A stretch of 64,000 nucleotides of DNA from Halobaculum roseum (GCF_019880245.1 NZ_CP082286.1:2560521-2624520), one strand, 5' to 3'; positions 54,082 to 63,858 are shown, counted from the stretch's first letter. The notes: generated by a model not told the origin, from the letters alone. Program-made: numbers and translations.

Positions 54082-55008
54082 TCACCCGAACTTGCCGCTG
54101 ATGTACTCCTCCACGCGCTGTGACTCGGGGTTCTCGAAGATCTTGTCGGTCGCGTCGTACTCGACGAGCTCGCCGCCGGTGAGGAAGACGGCGGTCTGGT
54201 CGGAGATGCGCGCCGCCTGCTGCATGTTGTGGGTGACGATGACGACCGTGTACTCCTCGCTCAGGTCGTCGATGAGGTCCTCGATCTTGGCGGTCGCGAT
54301 CGGGTCCAGCGCCGAGGCGGGCTCGTCCATCAGGATGACCTCCGGGTCGACGGAGAGACAGCGGGCGATGCAGAGTCGTTGTTGTTGGCCGCCGGAGAGC
54401 CCGAGCGCGTTGTCGTCGAGGCGGTCGTTCACCTCGTCCCACAGCGCGGCGTCTCGTAGGCACCGTTCGACGAGTTCCTCGCGCTCGTCCTCGTCGGATC
54501 GGCCGAGCAGGCGAGCGAGCAGGCCCGTCTCGAGGTCGCCGTGCTTGCGGGGGCCGTAGGAGATGTTGTCGCGGATCGACTTCGGGAACGGGTTCGGCGA
54601 CTGAAACACCATGCCGACGCGCTTGCGCAACTCGACGAGGTTCACGCCCTCCTGGTAGATCTCCTCGCCGTCGAGCCGCACCGAGCCGTCGATCCGGGCG
54701 GAGCTCACCCTGTCGTTCATCCGGTTGAGACACCGAAGGAACGTCGACTTGCCGCAGCCCGAGGGGCCGATCAGCGCGGTGACGCTCCGCTCGGGGATGT
54801 CGATCGAGACGTCCTTCAGCGCGTGGTCGTCGCAGTAGTGCACGTTCAGGTTCTCGACCGACAGCTTCGCCCGCCCGGCGAACTCGTGATCGCGCCACTC
54901 CTCGCGGACGCGCTCGTCGCTCTCGCCGGTCGTCGTCGTGGTCGTCGCCGTCGCCTCGGCCGATTCGCCGATCTCGCCCGCCTGTCGTGTCTGTGTTGTG
55001 TCACTCAT
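54082..55008 (-). CDS. pstB: Phosphate ABC transporter ATP-binding protein
   Basis: A 308-residue ABC ATPase. Walker [10 protein letters not shown] (81-89), signature LSGGQQQRL (204-212) and Walker [12 protein letters not shown] (225-235) are present. The NRMND segment after Walker A is typical of PstB. A 48-residue Thr/Glu-rich N-terminal extension precedes the family core and is longer than in most bacteria. ATG 55008 lies 2 bases after the pstA stop. Confidence 0.95.
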   Translation of the reverse strand: MSDTTQTRQAGEIGESAEATATTTTTTGESDERVREEWRDHEFAGRAKLSVENLNVHYCDDHALKDVSIDIPERSVTALIGPSGCGKSTFLRCLNRMNDRVSSARIDGSVRLDGEEIYQEGVNLVELRKRVGMVFQSPNPFPKSIRDNISYGPRKHGDLETGLLARLLGRSDEDEREELVERCLRDAALWDEVNDRLDDNALGLSGGQQQRLCIARCLSVDPEVILMDEPASALDPIATAKIEDLIDDLSEEYTVVIVTHNMQQAARISDQTAVFLTGGELVEYDATDKIFENPESQRVEEYISGKFG

Positions 55009-55010
55009 TG

Positions 55011-56639
55011 TCACTCGTACCGCAGCTTCCGCCGGAAGTAGTATCGCGTGCCGATGCCGATGGCGTAAAACGACAGGACCACCAGCAGGAGGACGAGCGC
55101 GGTCGCCCACCGGAACTCGTCCGGGTTCGCGACGTTCTCCCCGAGACCGACGCCAGCCGTGATGAGCGCGAACAGTTGGTAGGGGAGCGCCGAGGTGGCC
55201 TGGAGCAGCTCCGGGTTCGCGACGAACGGGGGCGACGCGGTGAACTCGAAGCCGCCGATAACGTCGACCGTCTGTCCGCCCGGGACGAACGTCCCGCCCG
55301 CCATCGTCAGCAGGATCGGGGCCGTCTCGCCGGCGATACGGCCGACGCCGAGGATGACCCCGGTGACGACGCCCGGCAGCGCCGCGGGCAGGACGACGCT
55401 GCGGATCGTCTGCCACTTGTTCACGCCGAGGGCGGCGCTGGCGTCGCGGTACTCGTCGGGGACCGAGAGCATCGCCTCGCGGCTGGTGATCAACACCAGC
55501 GGGAGCAGCATGAACCCGAGCGTGATCATCCCCGACAGCAGCGACTTGCCGTTCCCGAACCGCGGGACGAGGAACGCGAAGCCGAACAGCCCGAAGACGA
55601 TGCTCGGCGTCGACCACAGCCCGTTTGTCGCGACCTCGACGGCCTGCGTGAACCGGCCGCGGTCGGCGTACTCGGTGAGGAAGACGGCCGCCCCGACCCC
55701 GAGCGGCACCGCGAACAGCACCGCGCCGACGACGAGCCAGACGGTCCCGACGATCGCCGGGAGTACGCCCTGGTAGTCGTTCAACAGCGCGACGCCGTTC
55801 ATCACGAAGGGGACGGAGAACGGCACCCGGACGCTCACCTCCAGTCCGAACAGCCCGAGCGTCGTCGACGGTCCGACGCCGGGGCCGAACTGGGCACCCG
55901 TAAGCAGCCCGGGGACTCCCTTGACGACGGTGAACGCGACGAGGACGAACAGGAACGCGACGATCGAGAGCGCGTTCAGGTAGACGAGCGTGTACGCGCC
56001 GAGGTGCCGGCCGCGGGCGCCGAAGCCGCCGTACGCCTTCGCGGCCGCCCAGCCGGCGACCATCGCGCTGAACAGGGTCGCGACCGGGATGACGAACGCG
56101 GCGGTCAGCGACGCGCCCTGCTCCCAGCCGAGGTCGAACACCCACTCGGGGCCGAGCGTCCCCGTCAGAAACACCAGTCCGGTCAACACGGGTACCGCCC
56201 CGATCGGGACCGTCGAGCCGACGTCCTCCCGGGGGAGGACGGTCGCCGCGAAGGCCACGGCGCCGGCGAGGAGCCCGACGGCGGCGGTTCCGATGTCGCC
56301 GATCAGCAGGCTTCCGACGCCGCTGCCCAGGACGACCCACAGGGCGCCGGCGACGACTCCGGCGATCAAGCCGGCGGTCGCGTCCGGGGTCGTCGACACC
56401 GCTTCGAGGCGGGACCCGACGCCGAAGACCATCACGGCCCCGCCGAGCAGGACGAGCAGGGTCCCCAGCAGCGACACGGTCGGGACGCCCGCGACCGAGC
56501 CCGTGATCGACACGAGGTCAGCGAGCGCCACGATCGAGAGGCCGAACAGCAGCGCCGAGATCGCGACGGCGACGGCGGCGACCGCGTCGGTTCCGGAGGT
56601 GTCCTGACTGACGAGTTCGGTTCGCGTCGCGCCCGCCAT
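55011..56639 (-). CDS. pstA: Phosphate ABC transporter permease PstA with long N-terminal extension
   Basis: A 542-residue permease. The core (about 235-542) has the ABC inner-membrane motif [23 protein letters not shown] and the [11 protein letters not shown] segment. The first 220 residues form about six extra hydrophobic segments not found in bacterial PstA (about 300 residues). Its start overlaps the pstC stop by one base. Confidence 0.92.
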   Translation of the reverse strand: MAGATRTELVSQDTSGTDAVAAVAVAISALLFGLSIVALADLVSITGSVAGVPTVSLLGTLLVLLGGAVMVFGVGSRLEAVSTTPDATAGLIAGVVAGALWVVLGSGVGSLLIGDIGTAAVGLLAGAVAFAATVLPREDVGSTVPIGAVPVLTGLVFLTGTLGPEWVFDLGWEQGASLTAAFVIPVATLFSAMVAGWAAAKAYGGFGARGRHLGAYTLVYLNALSIVAFLFVLVAFTVVKGVPGLLTGAQFGPGVGPSTTLGLFGLEVSVRVPFSVPFVMNGVALLNDYQGVLPAIVGTVWLVVGAVLFAVPLGVGAAVFLTEYADRGRFTQAVEVATNGLWSTPSIVFGLFGFAFLVPRFGNGKSLLSGMITLGFMLLPLVLITSREAMLSVPDEYRDASAALGVNKWQTIRSVVLPAALPGVVTGVILGVGRIAGETAPILLTMAGGTFVPGGQTVDVIGGFEFTASPPFVANPELLQATSALPYQLFALITAGVGLGENVANPDEFRWATALVLLLVVLSFYAIGIGTRYYFRRKLRYE

Positions 56640-57772
56640 CAGATCTCACCCCCGAACTTCTCGCTCATCCGCCACTCGATGTACTGCGAGCCGACCGAGA
56701 TGACGAGGACGGTGACGAAGAGGATCACGCCGGCGACGAACAGGGCGTCCATCTGGAGGCCGTCGGCGTCGCCGTAGTTGCGCGCGATGAGCGAGGTGAG
56801 GGTCTCCTGTCCGTAGAAGACGTTGTACAGCGGGTCCGTGAGCCGGGGCACCCCGCGCAACATCACCGTCGCGGCCATCGTCTCGCCGATCGCCCGCCCG
56901 ACCCCGAGCAGTACGGCCGCGGAGACGCCCGAGAACGCCGCGGGGAGCGTGATCGAGGTCATCGTCTGCCAGCCGGTCGTGCCGATCGCGAGCGACCCGC
57001 TCTTCATCGACTCGGGGACGCTCGAGAGGGCGTCCTCGGCGACGGAAACGACCGTCGGCAGCGCCATCAGCCCGACGACGATGCCGACGAAGAGGTACGT
57101 CCCCTGCCCGTTGAGGTCGAACTGGGTCGACGCCCACGGACTCAACACGGTGAACCCGATGAACCCGTAGACAATGGAGGGGATCCCGGCGAGTATCTCG
57201 ACGCCGGGCTTGACCGCCTCCCGGACCATCGGGGGCGCGATCTCCGAGAGGAACAGCGCCGCGGCGACCCCCAGCGGGCCGGCCACCGCCGTGGCGATGA
57301 CGGTCACCATCACCGTCCCGTGGATCATCGGCACCATCGAGTACCGAACCGGATCCGACACCGCGTCCCATCGCGGCTCGATGAACATCCGGAGCCCGGG
57401 AACGCTCACGCCGAACACGGTGGCGCTCTCGTAGGCGATCACCGGGATCGACTCCATGAAGATGAAGACGATGATGAGCGCGAGGACGAGGACGGTCGAG
57501 ACGGTCATCATCAGCGTCACGACGCGCGCGGTGACCTCCTGGTGGCTGATCCAGCCGTAGCCGATCGCCGCGATGGCGACCGCGAACGGGAGGACGGTCA
57601 GCGACGAGACCAGCAGGAAGCCGACGAACGTGGCGGCCATCGACGCGACCGCGACGACGACGGCCGCGAGCGCCGCCGGTTCGGTCTCGTCCACGAAGTC
57701 CCTCCCCCGGCGAACCCGCCGCCGGAGGGCCCCCAGAACGCCCGATTCTACCCGTTCCGTGTCTGTTGTCAT
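56639..57772 (-). CDS. pstC: Phosphate ABC transporter permease PstC
   Basis: A 377-residue permease with about eight hydrophobic segments. EEA-type loop: SVPESMKSGSLAIGTTGWQT, followed by GVGRAIGETMAATVML. ATG 57772 (MTTDTERVESG) is preferred over a TTG three codons upstream. It follows pstS after 64 bases and is coupled to pstA. Confidence 0.93.
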   Translation of the reverse strand: MTTDTERVESGVLGALRRRVRRGRDFVDETEPAALAAVVVAVASMAATFVGFLLVSSLTVLPFAVAIAAIGYGWISHQEVTARVVTLMMTVSTVLVLALIIVFIFMESIPVIAYESATVFGVSVPGLRMFIEPRWDAVSDPVRYSMVPMIHGTVMVTVIATAVAGPLGVAAALFLSEIAPPMVREAVKPGVEILAGIPSIVYGFIGFTVLSPWASTQFDLNGQGTYLFVGIVVGLMALPTVVSVAEDALSSVPESMKSGSLAIGTTGWQTMTSITLPAAFSGVSAAVLLGVGRAIGETMAATVMLRGVPRLTDPLYNVFYGQETLTSLIARNYGDADGLQMDALFVAGVILFVTVLVISVGSQYIEWRMSEKFGGEI

Positions 57773-57809
57773 TTCAGTCAAATAGTATCGTTCGTTGCCG
57801 CGCTGTCCC

Positions 57810-57833
57810 GGGGGTGCGGAGGCGACCGCCCCC
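57810..57833 (-). terminator. Hairpin between pstS and pstC
   Basis: GGGG..GCGG pairs with CCGC..CCCC (8 bp with a 2-base bulge), located just after the pstS stop. Probably a partial terminator that keeps pstS mRNA more abundant than pstCAB. Confidence 0.4.
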
Positions 57834-57836
57834 GAC

Positions 57837-59045
57837 TCAGTAGTCGATCCAGTCGCTCAGCTTCTCCCGCTCGGATTCGATGTCGGCGGTCGGCAGCGGG
57901 ATGTAGTTCACGTCCTCGACGAACAGCTGCTGGCCGAAGTCGGTCAGGAACATGTTGAGGAACGCGGCCTCGCGGCGGTCGGTCCCGCTGGGCGTGTCCT
58001 CGGTGATCTTCGTGTACATGTGCAGGTCGCGGTTCAGCGGGTACTCGCTGTCGAAGATCGTGTTCTCCGCGTCCGGGTCCGGCTCGTACAGCGTGCCCTC
58101 GAAGTCGATCCCGATGGGCGTGACCTCCTCGCTGGTGAACGCGAGCGCCATGTACGCGATGGCCCCGTCGTTCTGCGAGACGAGCTGGGCGACCTGCTGG
58201 TTCTGCCCCTGGCGGGTGTCGACGTCCATGGGCGCGTCGGCGTCGCCGAGCATGTTGAGCCTGAACGCGGTGTCGGTTCCGGAGCCCTCGGCGCGGCCGA
58301 TGACGTAGATCTCCTGGTCGTAGTCGACGCCCTCGAGGTCGCTCCAGTTGTCGACCTCGCCCTGGAAGATCCGACGGATCTGATCGCCGGTGAGCTGGGT
58401 GACGCCGGCGTCCGACACGTCCGAGCTGACGACGACGGGCTGGCCGTCGCGGCCGACGACGTGGTCGACGACCTCCTCGTCCCTGCGCTCCTCGCTCCAG
58501 TCGAGCTCGGCCGTGATGGGGCCCGAGGAGTTGCCGATGTCGACGAGGCCGTCGACGACCGCCTCACAGCCGGTCCCCGAGTGCGAGAGGCCGACCGTCG
58601 TCGGGAACGGCGGATCCGACCGCTGTTCGGTCGGCTCGAAGCCGGCCTTGCTCGCGAAGTAATCGGCGATCATCATGTCCGGCTCGCCCAGCTCCTCCCA
58701 GCCCGGAACGGTGCTCTCGGAGTTGGACCCCCAGTACTCGCCGTCGCTCGGCGGCGCGTTGGAGTTCCAGTAGGAGCTCCCCTTGTTCGAGATGGGGTAC
58801 ACCGTCGAGGACCCCTCGGCGTTGAGCAGGGACGTGTCCGTTCCGTCGCTATCGGCCGACCCGCTGTCGCCGCCGGAGTCGCCGCCGGAGCCCCCCGATC
58901 CGCCCGACCCGTCCGAGGCGTCGGTGTTGGACCCCCCGCTGGAACCGGAACAGCCCGCGAGCCCCGTCGCGCCGGCCGCGCCGGCGGCGACGAGGAACTT
59001 TCTCCGCGAAACGAACTCGCTCCGAGCCGCTTTCTCCTTCGTCAT
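57837..59045 (-). CDS. pstS: Phosphate-binding lipoprotein PstS
   Basis: A 402-residue protein. Tat lipoprotein signal: SRRKFLVAAG with the lipobox LAGC (C32). A Ser/Gly/Asp linker (33 to about 75), then the periplasmic-type phosphate-binding fold (AEGSSTVYPIS, SHSGTGCEAV, GRAEGSGTDTAF). It delivers phosphate to PstCA. ATG 59045 is chosen; 26 extra residues upstream run through promoter DNA. Confidence 0.94.
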   Translation of the reverse strand: MTKEKAARSEFVSRRKFLVAAGAAGATGLAGCSGSSGGSNTDASDGSGGSGGSGGDSGGDSGSADSDGTDTSLLNAEGSSTVYPISNKGSSYWNSNAPPSDGEYWGSNSESTVPGWEELGEPDMMIADYFASKAGFEPTEQRSDPPFPTTVGLSHSGTGCEAVVDGLVDIGNSSGPITAELDWSEERRDEEVVDHVVGRDGQPVVVSSDVSDAGVTQLTGDQIRRIFQGEVDNWSDLEGVDYDQEIYVIGRAEGSGTDTAFRLNMLGDADAPMDVDTRQGQNQQVAQLVSQNDGAIAYMALAFTSEEVTPIGIDFEGTLYEPDPDAENTIFDSEYPLNRDLHMYTKITEDTPSGTDRREAAFLNMFLTDFGQQLFVEDVNYIPLPTADIESEREKLSDWIDY

Positions 59046-59078
59046 CACCTGAACGCTCCCGGGATTAGTAAAAAGGGG

Positions 59079-59108
59079 TTTATAATAGGGGTACCCGGAC
59101 CCGGGTAC
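59079..59108 (-). promoter_or_regulatory. pst operon promoter with adjoining palindrome
   Basis: TATTATAAA (minus strand, 59079-59087) is a strong TATA box about 38 bases before pstS. GTACCCGG-AC-CCGGGTAC (59091-59108) is a perfect 8-bp palindrome immediately upstream of it, where a phosphate-responsive activator could bind. Confidence 0.65.
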
Positions 59109-59170
59109 TCCGCCGGAGGACACGGGTGCGGTCAGTACCGATGAGAGGACCGCGTCCCGGTCACGTGCGG

Positions 59171-59198
59171 TATATAGGACTCCGTTGGTGACGGAGTC
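59171..59198. promoter_or_regulatory. TATATAG box and inverted repeat between pstS and its divergent gene
   Basis: TATATAG (59171-59177) followed by GACTCCGT-TGGTG-ACGGAGTC (59178-59198), a perfect 8-bp inverted repeat. It may serve either direction. Confidence 0.45.
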
Positions 59199-59270
59199 GG
59201 TACGTATCCGAACGTATACACGTCAACTACGGAAAATATTTGTCGCGGTAGCGGCGAGCCTCGACCGAGC

Positions 59271-60341
59271 ATGGAACGTGCCGAGCGGTCCGAGGACGGC
59301 CGGATCGGGAGTCGATCCGTCGAGGACATCGCCGAGACGGTCGCCGCGGCGGACGGCATCGACGCGGGAGACTCCGCGGAGATCGCGGCGACGCTGCGAG
59401 GGGTGGCCGTCGACGGCGTCCTCACCGGGGAGAGCGTCGACTCGGCGATGGCGCACCTCTCGAAGGTCGTCTCGACGCCAGCCACCCGCGTGGAGCTGTC
59501 GCGGATGGAATTCGATTCCGCGCGCGAGGACGCGACCGAGGTGGCCGACGTACCGAGCGTCGCCGCCCGGCTGGACGGGTTCGCCGCACGCGTGGGGGCG
59601 ATCGAGTCGGACGTGGAGACGCTGGACGCGGACCTCCGGGACCTCGTCGACCGTGCCGAGGAAACGGCCGTTCCGGCGGACCCTTCCGAGAGCGAGGGAG
59701 TCGAGCTGTACCGGATCGCCGCCGAGGGTCGACGGATCCACGCCGAGGCGACGCGACTCCAGGGGGAGGCCGACGAACTCACGACGGAGATCGAGTCGTT
59801 CGGACGGTGGATCGCGCGGCCCTCGGTCCGACACGACGAACTCCGGACGGACGCCGAGGAGTTGACCGCCGCGGTCGAGGCACTGGAGGACGATGCGGCG
59901 TCCCTTGCCGACGCGGTGGACGCGGCCGACGCCGCCGACGCGGAGGACGCCACCGACGCTGACGACGCCGACCACGGTGACGGCGACGCCGATGTCGCCG
60001 ACACCTCCGCCCGAACGTGGTTCGACTGCACGCTCCGCCGCCGCGTGTTGGAACTGCAGGCCGCCGACCTGCGCGCGGCGGCCGCCGATGTGACGACCGT
60101 CGACGAGCGGCTCGGGGCCGAGCCCGAGGACCCCGCCCACGAGGCCGTCCGGGACCTGACGGCCGACCTCGAGGACCGACTCGCCGTGACCGCCGACCGG
60201 CTCGACGCGCTCGCCCGGCAGTCCTGGCGCGACCGGTACGACCGGAAGTCGGAAGCGATCGACGAGGACCTGGCGACGGTCGAACCGCCGGTCGAGTGGG
60301 GAGGCGTGCTAACGGCGCTGGAGAAGGCTCGGGCGAGCTAA
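59271..60341 (+). CDS. Coiled-coil protein of the 'halo transducer' type
   Basis: A 356-residue soluble, helical, acidic protein with GVLTGESVDSAMAHLSKVVS and TPATRVELSRMEFDSAREDA. I recall this pattern from haloarchaeal proteins annotated as 'halo transducer protein', though no methyl-accepting or HAMP domain is visible. Ala/Asp-rich low-complexity insert at about 224-246. Divergent from pstS with 225 bases between them. Function unknown. Confidence 0.6.
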   Translation: MERAERSEDGRIGSRSVEDIAETVAAADGIDAGDSAEIAATLRGVAVDGVLTGESVDSAMAHLSKVVSTPATRVELSRMEFDSAREDATEVADVPSVAARLDGFAARVGAIESDVETLDADLRDLVDRAEETAVPADPSESEGVELYRIAAEGRRIHAEATRLQGEADELTTEIESFGRWIARPSVRHDELRTDAEELTAAVEALEDDAASLADAVDAADAADAEDATDADDADHGDGDADVADTSARTWFDCTLRRRVLELQAADLRAAAADVTTVDERLGAEPEDPAHEAVRDLTADLEDRLAVTADRLDALARQSWRDRYDRKSEAIDEDLATVEPPVEWGGVLTALEKARAS

Positions 60342-60452
60342 CCGGGAGTTTCGGCCACCGTCGTGACGATACTCGATCGCAATCCGGAAACTACTGTCTC
60401 AAAAACAACACGTTCATGAGTGAGTGTCCGAACGATCGATCGGGGGGAGAAG

Positions 60453-60506
60453 AAGGGTTCACGGGGGGATCGGGGAGTTCACCGAGGGATCGGGAAGTTC
60501 ACTGGA
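60453..60506. repeat. Short tandem repeat after the halo-transducer gene
   Basis: Two 20-bp units (GGGATCGGG[GA]AGTTCAC[CT]G type, about 60467-60506) and a degenerate third upstream. Lies in a 248-base gap that also holds a T/A-rich patch (60390-60417). Confidence 0.5.
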
Positions 60507-60589
60507 GGCAGCCGACGTGCCGCCGACCGATCACCGGGGGGATCGGTCGCGGCGGCCTCCGTCGGCGCCGGCGCTCCGCACCGAGTCGC

Positions 60590-61642
60590 CTATAGGGAGT
60601 AGTCGTTGCCGCCGTCCTCGCTCGCGAGGAACGCCGTCAACAGGTCGATCGTCGAGCGGATGTCGTCGCCGTGGGCGGTCTCGGTGACGGTGTGGAGGTA
60701 GCGCGTCGGGATCGAGATCGCGCCGACCGGCTTCGCGCCGTTGGCCTTCTGGAAGGCGGCGGTGTCGGTGCCGCCCGAGGGAAGCACTTCGAGCTGGTGC
60801 TCGATCCCCTCGGCCTCCGCCACGTCGCGCAGGCGGCGCGTCACCTTCGGGTTCGTGATGACCGAGCCGTCCTTGAGTTTCACCGCCGTGCCCTCGCCCA
60901 GCCGGGTCACCTGCTTGTCCTCGGCGACGCCCGCGGTGTCGGAGGCGATCGTCACGTCGAGCGCGACCGCCAGATCCGGGTCCACGTCGACGCCGAGCGC
61001 CTGGGCGCCCCGCAGGCCGACCTCCTCCTGGACGGTCGCACAGAAGTGGACCGTCGCCTCCGGGTCCGCCAGCTCGCGGGCGGACTCCAGCATCGCGAAC
61101 AGACACACGCGGTCGTCGAGCGCCTTCCCGGTGACCGTATCGTCCATCTTCACCGTCGACTGCTCCATCGTGACGAGGTCCCCGACGGAGACGATCTCCT
61201 CGACCTCCTCGCCCTCGCGCCCGAGGTCGATCACCACGTCCTCGACGGCGTCCTCCTTCTCGCGTTCCTCCTCGGAGAGCGTGTGCGGCGGTACCGAGCC
61301 GATGACGCCCGTGAGGTCGCCCTGCTGGGTGTGAACGCGGACGCGCTGGGCGCGTAGCACGCGGGCGTCCCACCCGCCGAGGGCGTCGACCTTGAGGAAG
61401 CCGTCGTCGGTGACGTGTTTCACCATGAAGCCGATCTCGTCCATGTGGGCGGCCACGGCGACCTCGTAGTCGCCGGTTCCCTCGACGGTCCCGATCACGT
61501 TGCCCATCGAGTCGGTGCGCACCTCGTCGACGGCCCCCTCGAACACGGTCCGAACGCGGTCGCGGACGCGGTCCTCGTAGCCGGGGACGCCGCTCGCCTC
61601 GGTCAACTCCCGCAGCAGGTCGAAGTCGAAATCGAACGCCAT
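60590..61642 (-). CDS. M42 family metallopeptidase (TET-type aminopeptidase)
   Basis: A 350-residue dinuclear zinc peptidase. Metal ligands: AAHMDEIGF (H66, D68), LDDRVC (Asp), QEEVGLRGA (catalytic Glu-Glu), ALDVTIASD and YLHTVTE (His). Large self-compartmentalising aminopeptidases of this family degrade peptides in haloarchaea. ATG 61642 (MAFDFDFDLL) is chosen; the 92-residue upstream extension is shadow sequence. Confidence 0.93.
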   Translation of the reverse strand: MAFDFDFDLLRELTEASGVPGYEDRVRDRVRTVFEGAVDEVRTDSMGNVIGTVEGTGDYEVAVAAHMDEIGFMVKHVTDDGFLKVDALGGWDARVLRAQRVRVHTQQGDLTGVIGSVPPHTLSEEEREKEDAVEDVVIDLGREGEEVEEIVSVGDLVTMEQSTVKMDDTVTGKALDDRVCLFAMLESARELADPEATVHFCATVQEEVGLRGAQALGVDVDPDLAVALDVTIASDTAGVAEDKQVTRLGEGTAVKLKDGSVITNPKVTRRLRDVAEAEGIEHQLEVLPSGGTDTAAFQKANGAKPVGAISIPTRYLHTVTETAHGDDIRSTIDLLTAFLASEDGGNDYSL

Positions 61643-61769
61643 GGCCGCCCGTTCGGCACGGCCCCGATTAATCGCGGGGGTTCCGGCCCGGACCGCCGGG
61701 TGTGAAAACTCTCCCGGAGTTCTCTGTGGTTCCGGAACGCTTTTGCGGTCGTCGCCCCGCGATGTGGGT

Positions 61770-62030
61770 ATGTCAGACGACGTCGAAGCCGACCTCCGCG
61801 AGCAGTTCACGGACGCGTTCTCCGGCGCCGACTTCCCGGTGTCGAGCCAGATGGACCTCGTGCCCGCGCTGCCGCAAGGCCCCGGGACGAAGTTCGAGTC
61901 CGGCGACTTCTCGGTCACCGCGATGGAGCTGGCGGCGAAGCTGGGCTCCAGCCAGGACTTCCCCTACGAGGACGTCGAGTCGCTCGTCGACGACGTCATC
62001 GAGGGCCTGAAGGACAACGGGATGATCTGA
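61770..62030 (+). CDS. MTH865-like small protein
   Basis: An 86-residue acidic protein of the MTH865-like family (pattern FPVSSQMDLVPALPQGPGTK followed by a helical segment). Structures in the family show a small helical fold with no known activity. ATG 61770 lies downstream of a TTTTGC patch that may be its promoter. Divergent from the M42 peptidase gene. Confidence 0.75.
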   Translation: MSDDVEADLREQFTDAFSGADFPVSSQMDLVPALPQGPGTKFESGDFSVTAMELAAKLGSSQDFPYEDVESLVDDVIEGLKDNGMI

Positions 62031-62076
62031 GCGGCGACGACAACCTGCCCTTCTCGAACTTTCTCGATCCCGCGTC

Positions 62077-62124
62077 GGCGACGGCGCCAGCGACCGCACC
62101 GGCGACGGCGCCAGCGGCCCCACC
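62077..62124. repeat. 24-bp tandem duplication
   Basis: GGCGACGGCGCCAGCGACCG-type units at 62077-62100 and 62101-62124 (22 of 24 identical), with a partial third. Located between the MTH865-like and J-domain genes. Confidence 0.7.
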
Positions 62125-62193
62125 GGCGACCGCGGCGACGGATCGTCGCCCGACCGGCGAGGGGTTCAATAGCGACCGTCGCCAATCGCGGGT

Positions 62194-62829
62194 GTGATCG
62201 GTGAGTGGCTCGCGGCGCTGCCGGGATGGCTCGTGTGGGGCGTCGCCGCCGGCGTGGTCGCCTCCGCCGGCGTCGCGGGCGTCTTCCTCGCGGCCAACCG
62301 CCTGTTCCCGGACCCACCCGCACGGACCGGTGCCCCCGACCAGGGGTCGCTCCGGCGGAAGGCGGAGATCCGCGACTACCTCAGGCGCATCGACGAGCGG
62401 TTCGTCGAGAACGCCGACCTCGACGGCACGCGCGTCGAGTTCTACCTCCCAGAGCGGGACGTCGCGCTCACCTTCGACGTCCACGCGTACTTCGGCATCC
62501 GCGACGACGAGGACCGTCACACCCGCGTGATCCTCTGTGAGCACGAGATGCCCGGCCGCCACCTCGGGCGGCGCCTCCCGTTCGAGGTTCCCGACCTCCA
62601 CCTCGGACCGGACCCGACCGCGAGGCCGGTCACCGCCGCCTTCGACACGCTCGATCTGCCCGCCACCGCCGACGAGGAGTCCGTCGAGCGGGCATACCGC
62701 GAGAAGGTGAAGGAGACCCACCCGGACCAGGGCGGGAGCCGCGAGGCGTTCTCGGAGGTTCGAGAGGCGTACGCGACCGCGCTGGATCACGCCGAGGAGT
62801 CGTCCGGGACCGGTCGCGGCCGCGTCTGA
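62194..62829 (+). CDS. Membrane-anchored J-domain protein
   Basis: A 211-residue protein starting at GTG 62194. An N-terminal membrane helix (about 12-35), a middle domain of unknown fold (about 50-140), and a C-terminal J domain with the HPD motif (THPDQGG). It would recruit DnaK/Hsp70 to the membrane. The J domain is at the C-terminus rather than the N-terminus; no Gly/Phe or zinc region, so it is a class III type. Confidence 0.8.
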   Translation: MIGEWLAALPGWLVWGVAAGVVASAGVAGVFLAANRLFPDPPARTGAPDQGSLRRKAEIRDYLRRIDERFVENADLDGTRVEFYLPERDVALTFDVHAYFGIRDDEDRHTRVILCEHEMPGRHLGRRLPFEVPDLHLGPDPTARPVTAAFDTLDLPATADEESVERAYREKVKETHPDQGGSREAFSEVREAYATALDHAEESSGTGRGRV

Positions 62830-62843
62830 CCGACCGTCCGTTC

Positions 62844-63797
62844 CTACCGCGAGATCCCGCCGTCGCCCTCGGCGACGACGCGTTCGACCTCTTCTGGGGT
62901 GACGACCGCGAGGTCGCCGGCGATCGTGCGCTTGAGCGACGCCGTCGCGGCGCCCCACTCCAGGGCGGCGTCGATGTCGCCGCCGAGCGCGCGCTTCGAG
63001 AGGAAGCCGCCGACGAACGCGTCGCCGGTGCCGATGGCGTCGAGCGTGTCGGCCTCGTACACAGGCTGCTCGAACACCTCTCCGTCGTGGAGCGCGAGCG
63101 CGCCGCGGTCGCCGCGGGTGATCACGACGGTCTCGAAGCCGAAGTCGGTCGCCAGCCCGTGGGCGACCTCGACGGCCTCGCCGTCGCGGTCGAGTACCGC
63201 CTCCGCGTCGCGCTTGGCGACGAACAGCGCGTCGACGTGCTCCAACAGGTCCGTCAGGGTCTCGCGGGCCTCGGCGTGGCTCCAGAGCTTGCTCCGGTAG
63301 TTCAGATCGAAGCTCGTCGTCGCGCCCGCCTCGCTCGCCCGTTCCAGCACCGCCCGGGTCGTCTCGGCGGCGGCATCGGACAGCGCCGGGGTGATCCCCG
63401 TCGTGTGGAACGCGGTCGCGTCGTCGAGCACGCCCAGCGGGATCTCCTCGGGCGCGACGGTCGTCACCGCGGAGTCCGCGCGGTCGTAGATGACGTTCGT
63501 GCCGCGGGGCTCGCCGCCGTGTTCGAGGTAGTAGGTGCCGAGGCGGGCGTCGTCGTCCCACGCCACGCCGGTGCGGACGCCGTGGGCGCGCAGTTCGCTC
63601 ACGACCCGGCGGCCGAGCGGCGAGCGCGGGAGCTTCGACAGCCACACCGAGTCCAGCCCCAGCGACGCGCCCGCGACGGCGACGTTGCTCTCGGCGCCGC
63701 CGACGCGCACGTCGAACTCCTCGGTCGTCTCCAGCCTGGTCCCCTGCGGCGGGGAGAGTCGCAGCATCGTCTCCCCGAACGTGACGAGGTCGGTCAT
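62844..63797 (-). CDS. kdgK: 2-keto-3-deoxygluconate kinase (PfkB family)
   Basis: A 317-residue PfkB kinase. Substrate signature [11 protein letters not shown] and [10 protein letters not shown] near the N-terminus, and the catalytic [13 protein letters not shown] with the base Asp. Sequence and length match haloarchaeal KDG kinases of the semiphosphorylative Entner-Doudoroff pathway. ATG 63797 ([11 protein letters not shown]) is chosen over a start 9 codons upstream. Confidence 0.87.
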   Translation of the reverse strand: MTDLVTFGETMLRLSPPQGTRLETTEEFDVRVGGAESNVAVAGASLGLDSVWLSKLPRSPLGRRVVSELRAHGVRTGVAWDDDARLGTYYLEHGGEPRGTNVIYDRADSAVTTVAPEEIPLGVLDDATAFHTTGITPALSDAAAETTRAVLERASEAGATTSFDLNYRSKLWSHAEARETLTDLLEHVDALFVAKRDAEAVLDRDGEAVEVAHGLATDFGFETVVITRGDRGALALHDGEVFEQPVYEADTLDAIGTGDAFVGGFLSKRALGGDIDAALEWGAATASLKRTIAGDLAVVTPEEVERVVAEGDGGISR

Positions 63798-63858
63798 GCG
63801 CGAGGCGACGGCGGGGTCCACCAAGAAGGGTCTGGAAGCGCGGCGGCGACGAGTCGAT

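Noticed and set aside
59185-59865. 226-codon frame starting in the pst control region
   Set aside because: Overlaps the in-frame halo-transducer gene in another phase and is Arg/Ser-rich shadow sequence.
60417-60596. A 59-residue ORF after the halo-transducer gene (MSECPNDRSGG...)
   Set aside because: Arg/Gly-rich and shaped by the short tandem repeats; no motif and no convincing promoter at the right distance.
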